Source of the DNA: SLFT01 sp964493075
Lineage (GTDB): Bacteria; Hydrogenedentota; Hydrogenedentia; Hydrogenedentales; CAITNO01
Direction of reading: 5' to 3'
Assembly: GCA_964493075.1 (NCBI GenBank)
Contig: CAZBNU010000084.1
Location: 1-15,457 of the forward strand
DNA: 15,457 bases
A model generated the notes under the pieces. The model did no database searches, was not told the DNA's origin, and worked only from the letters and a program-made list of their open reading frames with translations. Every line of letters begins with the position of its first letter. The first letter of the stretch is position 1. A program made the position numbers and the translations under genes. Of the stretch, positions 13,143 through 15,457 are shown in pieces.

Positions 13143-15457
13143 CTATTTTATTTCCCACTGTATGCGTTGTCCGGTTAGTCCATTGACAGAAAAGCAGAAA
13201 AAATCATTTTCAATTGTATAGGCAACGGGAAGGTCATCAACAGTTAGTCTCAAATTATCTATGCAGGAATCACTTGGTTTATGTATTCTGAATGCAAAAG
13301 TTCCATCTGCCACAGGCGTATAATAACCGCGGCAGGCGTCCGGCAGAAAGGCGACTCCGACCAGGGGCGAACGGAATACAAAAGAGTTAAAGGGGAGTCT
13401 CGGGGAGATACATAATGTGTTTTCCGCTACCTCGATACCCGCCATACGAATAATGTTGAGCAGGGGGCCTGCGTGGTAGTTGGCGTTCATGATCGGGAAG
13501 TCGGTCATGGGGGTGACCACATGATTGTAGGTCTCTCCCGGATGCTTGTTGCAACTGGCATTGAAGGCGTCGGGGCCGCTCCAGATACCGTACCAGATGT
13601 CAGGATACGCCTCTGCCCGTTGTTTCATGGTGGTGCGCAGGAAAAAGTCCCACCCTGCCTTCGGGTCAATGGCGGACAATAGCCATGCCGTCCAGGAGTT
13701 TACCGCTGCCCAGATGCCGCCGTTGGTGTCTGCACCGGGTTGCAGGAACAATCCTTTCATGGGTGGCGCCAATGCCGTGGCACCGTGCGGTTCCGGGTGG
13801 ACACATTTCTCTTGAATTGATTGAAGTAACGCTTGTTGTTCCTTTGCATCAAGAAGGCCTGCAAGGGTAGGGAATGCCTGACAATCCAGAAAAAGATTGT
13901 CTGATCCGAGCATCCGGTCACCTACTCCCAGGTAGCCCCGGGACCACCACTTGCCGTTCCAGAGTTGCATGGCAACTTTAGACTGGGTTTCTCCGAATGT
14001 TTGTAATTCCTCTGCAAATTCAGGGGCACTATCCTGAATCAAAGTTGACAGGTTCGGCAAAACAAGCGCGGCAAGACCTGCATTTAACAGGGATTCCCCT
14101 TTGCGGATGGTGGCGAGTTTTCGCTTGGAAAAACCGACAAGAGCGTCGTTCCAGTCGCCCGTGCCGCAACGAATCATGCCATGTTTGCCTGTGCCGACCT
14201 TTTCCTTCAAATGGCGAAAGGCCGCCTGTAGATGTTCCATGCCTGTACCGGTCTCATTGGATGTGTGCCTGCTGTACGGGATATCCTCATCAAGAAGGGA
14301 GAAGTCGCGTGTGGCTCCAAGATATTCTGCCGACGCCCAGAGGAAAAACAGGTCGAGATCGCTACTACTGGCGTGGACGCCTGCACCGGATTGTTTGCCA
14401 AAGCCGATATGCGCATACGGCAACGCACCGGAATGTGCATCCTGAGAGGTCATGGAAAATTTCAGCATTTCCCTTGCAAGGTCGGGACGCAGATAGATTA
14501 AGGGCAAGGTAAACAGGGCAAAATCACGATGTGCGCCTAGTGCGCCGTGCAACATGCTATAAGCTGAACCCTGATCCACCACATGACAGTCGTTGTATTC
14601 CTGATAGATGGTGTTCGCCTGCAGGTAATAGGAATGCCAGTGCAGTTCACGGTTCAGCCAGTCCGTATCCGGCGCGATGAGTTCAATCCGGGCGCGTGGG
14701 GGAGGGGATAGGGCCTGTTTTTTCAAAGAATCCAGACAACCAGGGAGCGTGTCCGGTTGGGCATAGCCATAAAGATAATGCAGTTCTCGGGTCTCGCCTG
14801 GTTCGAGCGTGAAGGTGCGTTCGGCCGCTAGAATCACATTGCCTGTGAGGGAAGATACAGGATGATCAAGTATTGTTGATACCGTGTTGCCGGAAAGAAA
14901 AGCATCTCCGTCCGTGGCAAACTTGGCCGAAATATTGTTATCCAGACATACGAGGAATGCCGCGTTTGGATGGTAATCACCCCATGTGGCGAGGTTGCGG
15001 GCTGGCATTTTGGCGGGATTTTTAAGACGCCATTCCGTCCATAAGACGCCGGTCTGCTCATCAACGTGTGAATAGGTGCTGAATTTTTTGTTGAATCGTC
15101 GCCGCCAGGCGGTGAACAGTCCCTTCATCTGATGGGTCATGACCAATGCGGGCAGCAACACATGCAGGTTGGCAGTCCAAAACTCTGTTAGTGTCACCTG
15201 CTGTGGTGAATCGTTGTTGTTGGTGATACGGCTTGTAGAGAGTAGAGCGGGCAGATTTCCTGGAGGCGCTTCGATTCTTTCAACTAGCTGCAAACCGTCG
15301 TAGGAGGTGTGCTTTTCAAAATAGCCGATGCCGAAAAAGCGTCGCTGTGTTGCCCCGTCTGGCAGTTGTGACCAGAGCGTATTCCATCTGTAGCCGTTGC
15401 TTTCCACATATTTATACCCGCCTGCATACTGATGTCGCTTCGGTTCCCATTTATTGA
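13143..15457 (-). CDS. GH94-like glycoside phosphorylase (cellobiose/chitobiose phosphorylase family), 5'-truncated
   Basis: The frame runs open to the right edge, so the N-terminus is outside the window; a GTG at 15407 is in frame but lies within conserved sequence. About 770 residues are visible: an N-terminal beta-sandwich (FFGIGYFEKHTSYDGLQL onward), a linker, and an (alpha/alpha)6 barrel. The key motif is GTGDWNDAL, where the first aspartate (codon 14154-14156) aligns with the general acid of GH94 phosphorylases. Other landmarks are GAHRDFALF, SSSDLDLFFLWASAEYL, WYGIWSGPDAFN and HPGETYNH. Family enzymes split beta-linked di- or oligosaccharides with phosphate to give a sugar 1-phosphate, usually in the cytoplasm. 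The substrate cannot be told; a related inverting hydrolase or cyclic-glucan-type domain remains possible. It lies 25 bp before queG and is probably co-transcribed with it. Confidence 0.85.
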   Translation of the reverse strand, partial: NKWEPKRHQYAGGYKYVESNGYRWNTLWSQLPDGATQRRFFGIGYFEKHTSYDGLQLVERIEAPPGNLPALLSTSRITNNNDSPQQVTLTEFWTANLHVLLPALVMTHQMKGLFTAWRRRFNKKFSTYSHVDEQTGVLWTEWRLKNPAKMPARNLATWGDYHPNAAFLVCLDNNISAKFATDGDAFLSGNTVSTILDHPVSSLTGNVILAAERTFTLEPGETRELHYLYGYAQPDTLPGCLDSLKKQALSPPPRARIELIAPDTDWLNRELHWHSYYLQANTIYQEYNDCHVVDQGSAYSMLHGALGAHRDFALFTLPLIYLRPDLAREMLKFSMTSQDAHSGALPYAHIGFGKQSGAGVHASSSDLDLFFLWASAEYLGATRDFSLLDEDIPYSRHTSNETGTGMEHLQAAFRHLKEKVGTGKHGMIRCGTGDWNDALVGFSKRKLATIRKGESLLNAGLAALVLPNLSTLIQDSAPEFAEELQTFGETQSKVAMQLWNGKWWSRGYLGVGDRMLGSDNLFLDCQAFPTLAGLLDAKEQQALLQSIQEKCVHPEPHGATALAPPMKGLFLQPGADTNGGIWAAVNSWTAWLLSAIDPKAGWDFFLRTTMKQRAEAYPDIWYGIWSGPDAFNASCNKHPGETYNHVVTPMTDFPIMNANYHAGPLLNIIRMAGIEVAENTLCISPRLPFNSFVFRSPLVGVAFLPDACRGYYTPVADGTFAFRIHKPSDSCIDNLRLTVDDLPVAYTIENDFFCFSVNGLTGQRIQWEIK

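Noticed and set aside
13997..14512. A 171-codon + strand ORF
   Set aside because: It is antisense to the GH94 barrel, with composition of a shadow frame.

Overview
This window looks like a piece of a metagenome-assembled or draft genome from an environmental bacterium that breaks down polysaccharides. It holds two runs of exactly 100 N, the usual scaffold-gap placeholder. A Tat-exported Gfo/Idh/MocA oxidoreductase, a Tat-exported formylglycine-type sulfatase and a secreted GH29 alpha-L-fucosidase occur together. That set is typical of the Planctomycetota/Verrucomicrobiota/Lentisphaerota/Kiritimatiellota group and of Hydrogenedentota. The phylum is an inference from gene content; no rRNA or marker gene is present to prove it.

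Layout. Positions 1-3332 (+ strand) hold a compact set: the 3' end of a membrane-anchored protein of unknown function, a MacB/LolCDE-type ABC permease, its ATPase (4-bp overlap) and a double-GNAT acetyltransferase. A Sel1-repeat protein (- strand) meets the acetyltransferase tail to tail; the two stop codons share one TTAA. A Gfo/Idh/MocA oxidoreductase (+, interrupted by a gap) converges on a sulfatase (-). From 5403 to the right edge every gene is on the - strand. In transcription order they are a GH94-like phosphorylase (start outside the window), epoxyqueuosine reductase queG, an ACAD10/11- or LvaC-like acyl-CoA dehydrogenase (with a gap), an LvaA-like kinase, the GH29 fucosidase, a sugar-phosphate-isomerase-like TIM barrel, a pyruvoyl S-adenosylmethionine decarboxylase (speD) and the sulfatase.

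How they fit together. The sulfatase, fucosidase, TIM-barrel isomerase, oxidoreductase and GH94 enzyme suggest use of sulfated, fucose-containing glycans. The dehydrogenase/kinase pair resembles the two-step 4-hydroxyacyl-CoA route (phosphorylation, then elimination or isomerisation). queG and speD are housekeeping genes (tRNA queuosine, polyamines). Recognisable signals are an intrinsic terminator after speD, promoter-like elements for the sulfatase, the dehydrogenase-kinase unit and the Sel1 gene, and a start region of speD that overlaps a short out-of-frame ORF.

The most unusual structure is at 8534-8627, between the fucosidase and the isomerase. Six copies of ATGGAC spaced exactly 9 bp apart face four inverted copies (GTCCAT, one of them GTCCGT) with the same 9-bp spacing. 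They can form a ladder-like hairpin, and the last copy supplies the final two codons of the fucosidase. A second repeat-like sequence supplies the C-terminal tail of QueG. These two repeats fused to gene ends are the best candidates for undescribed elements; no complete new multi-gene system is evident.
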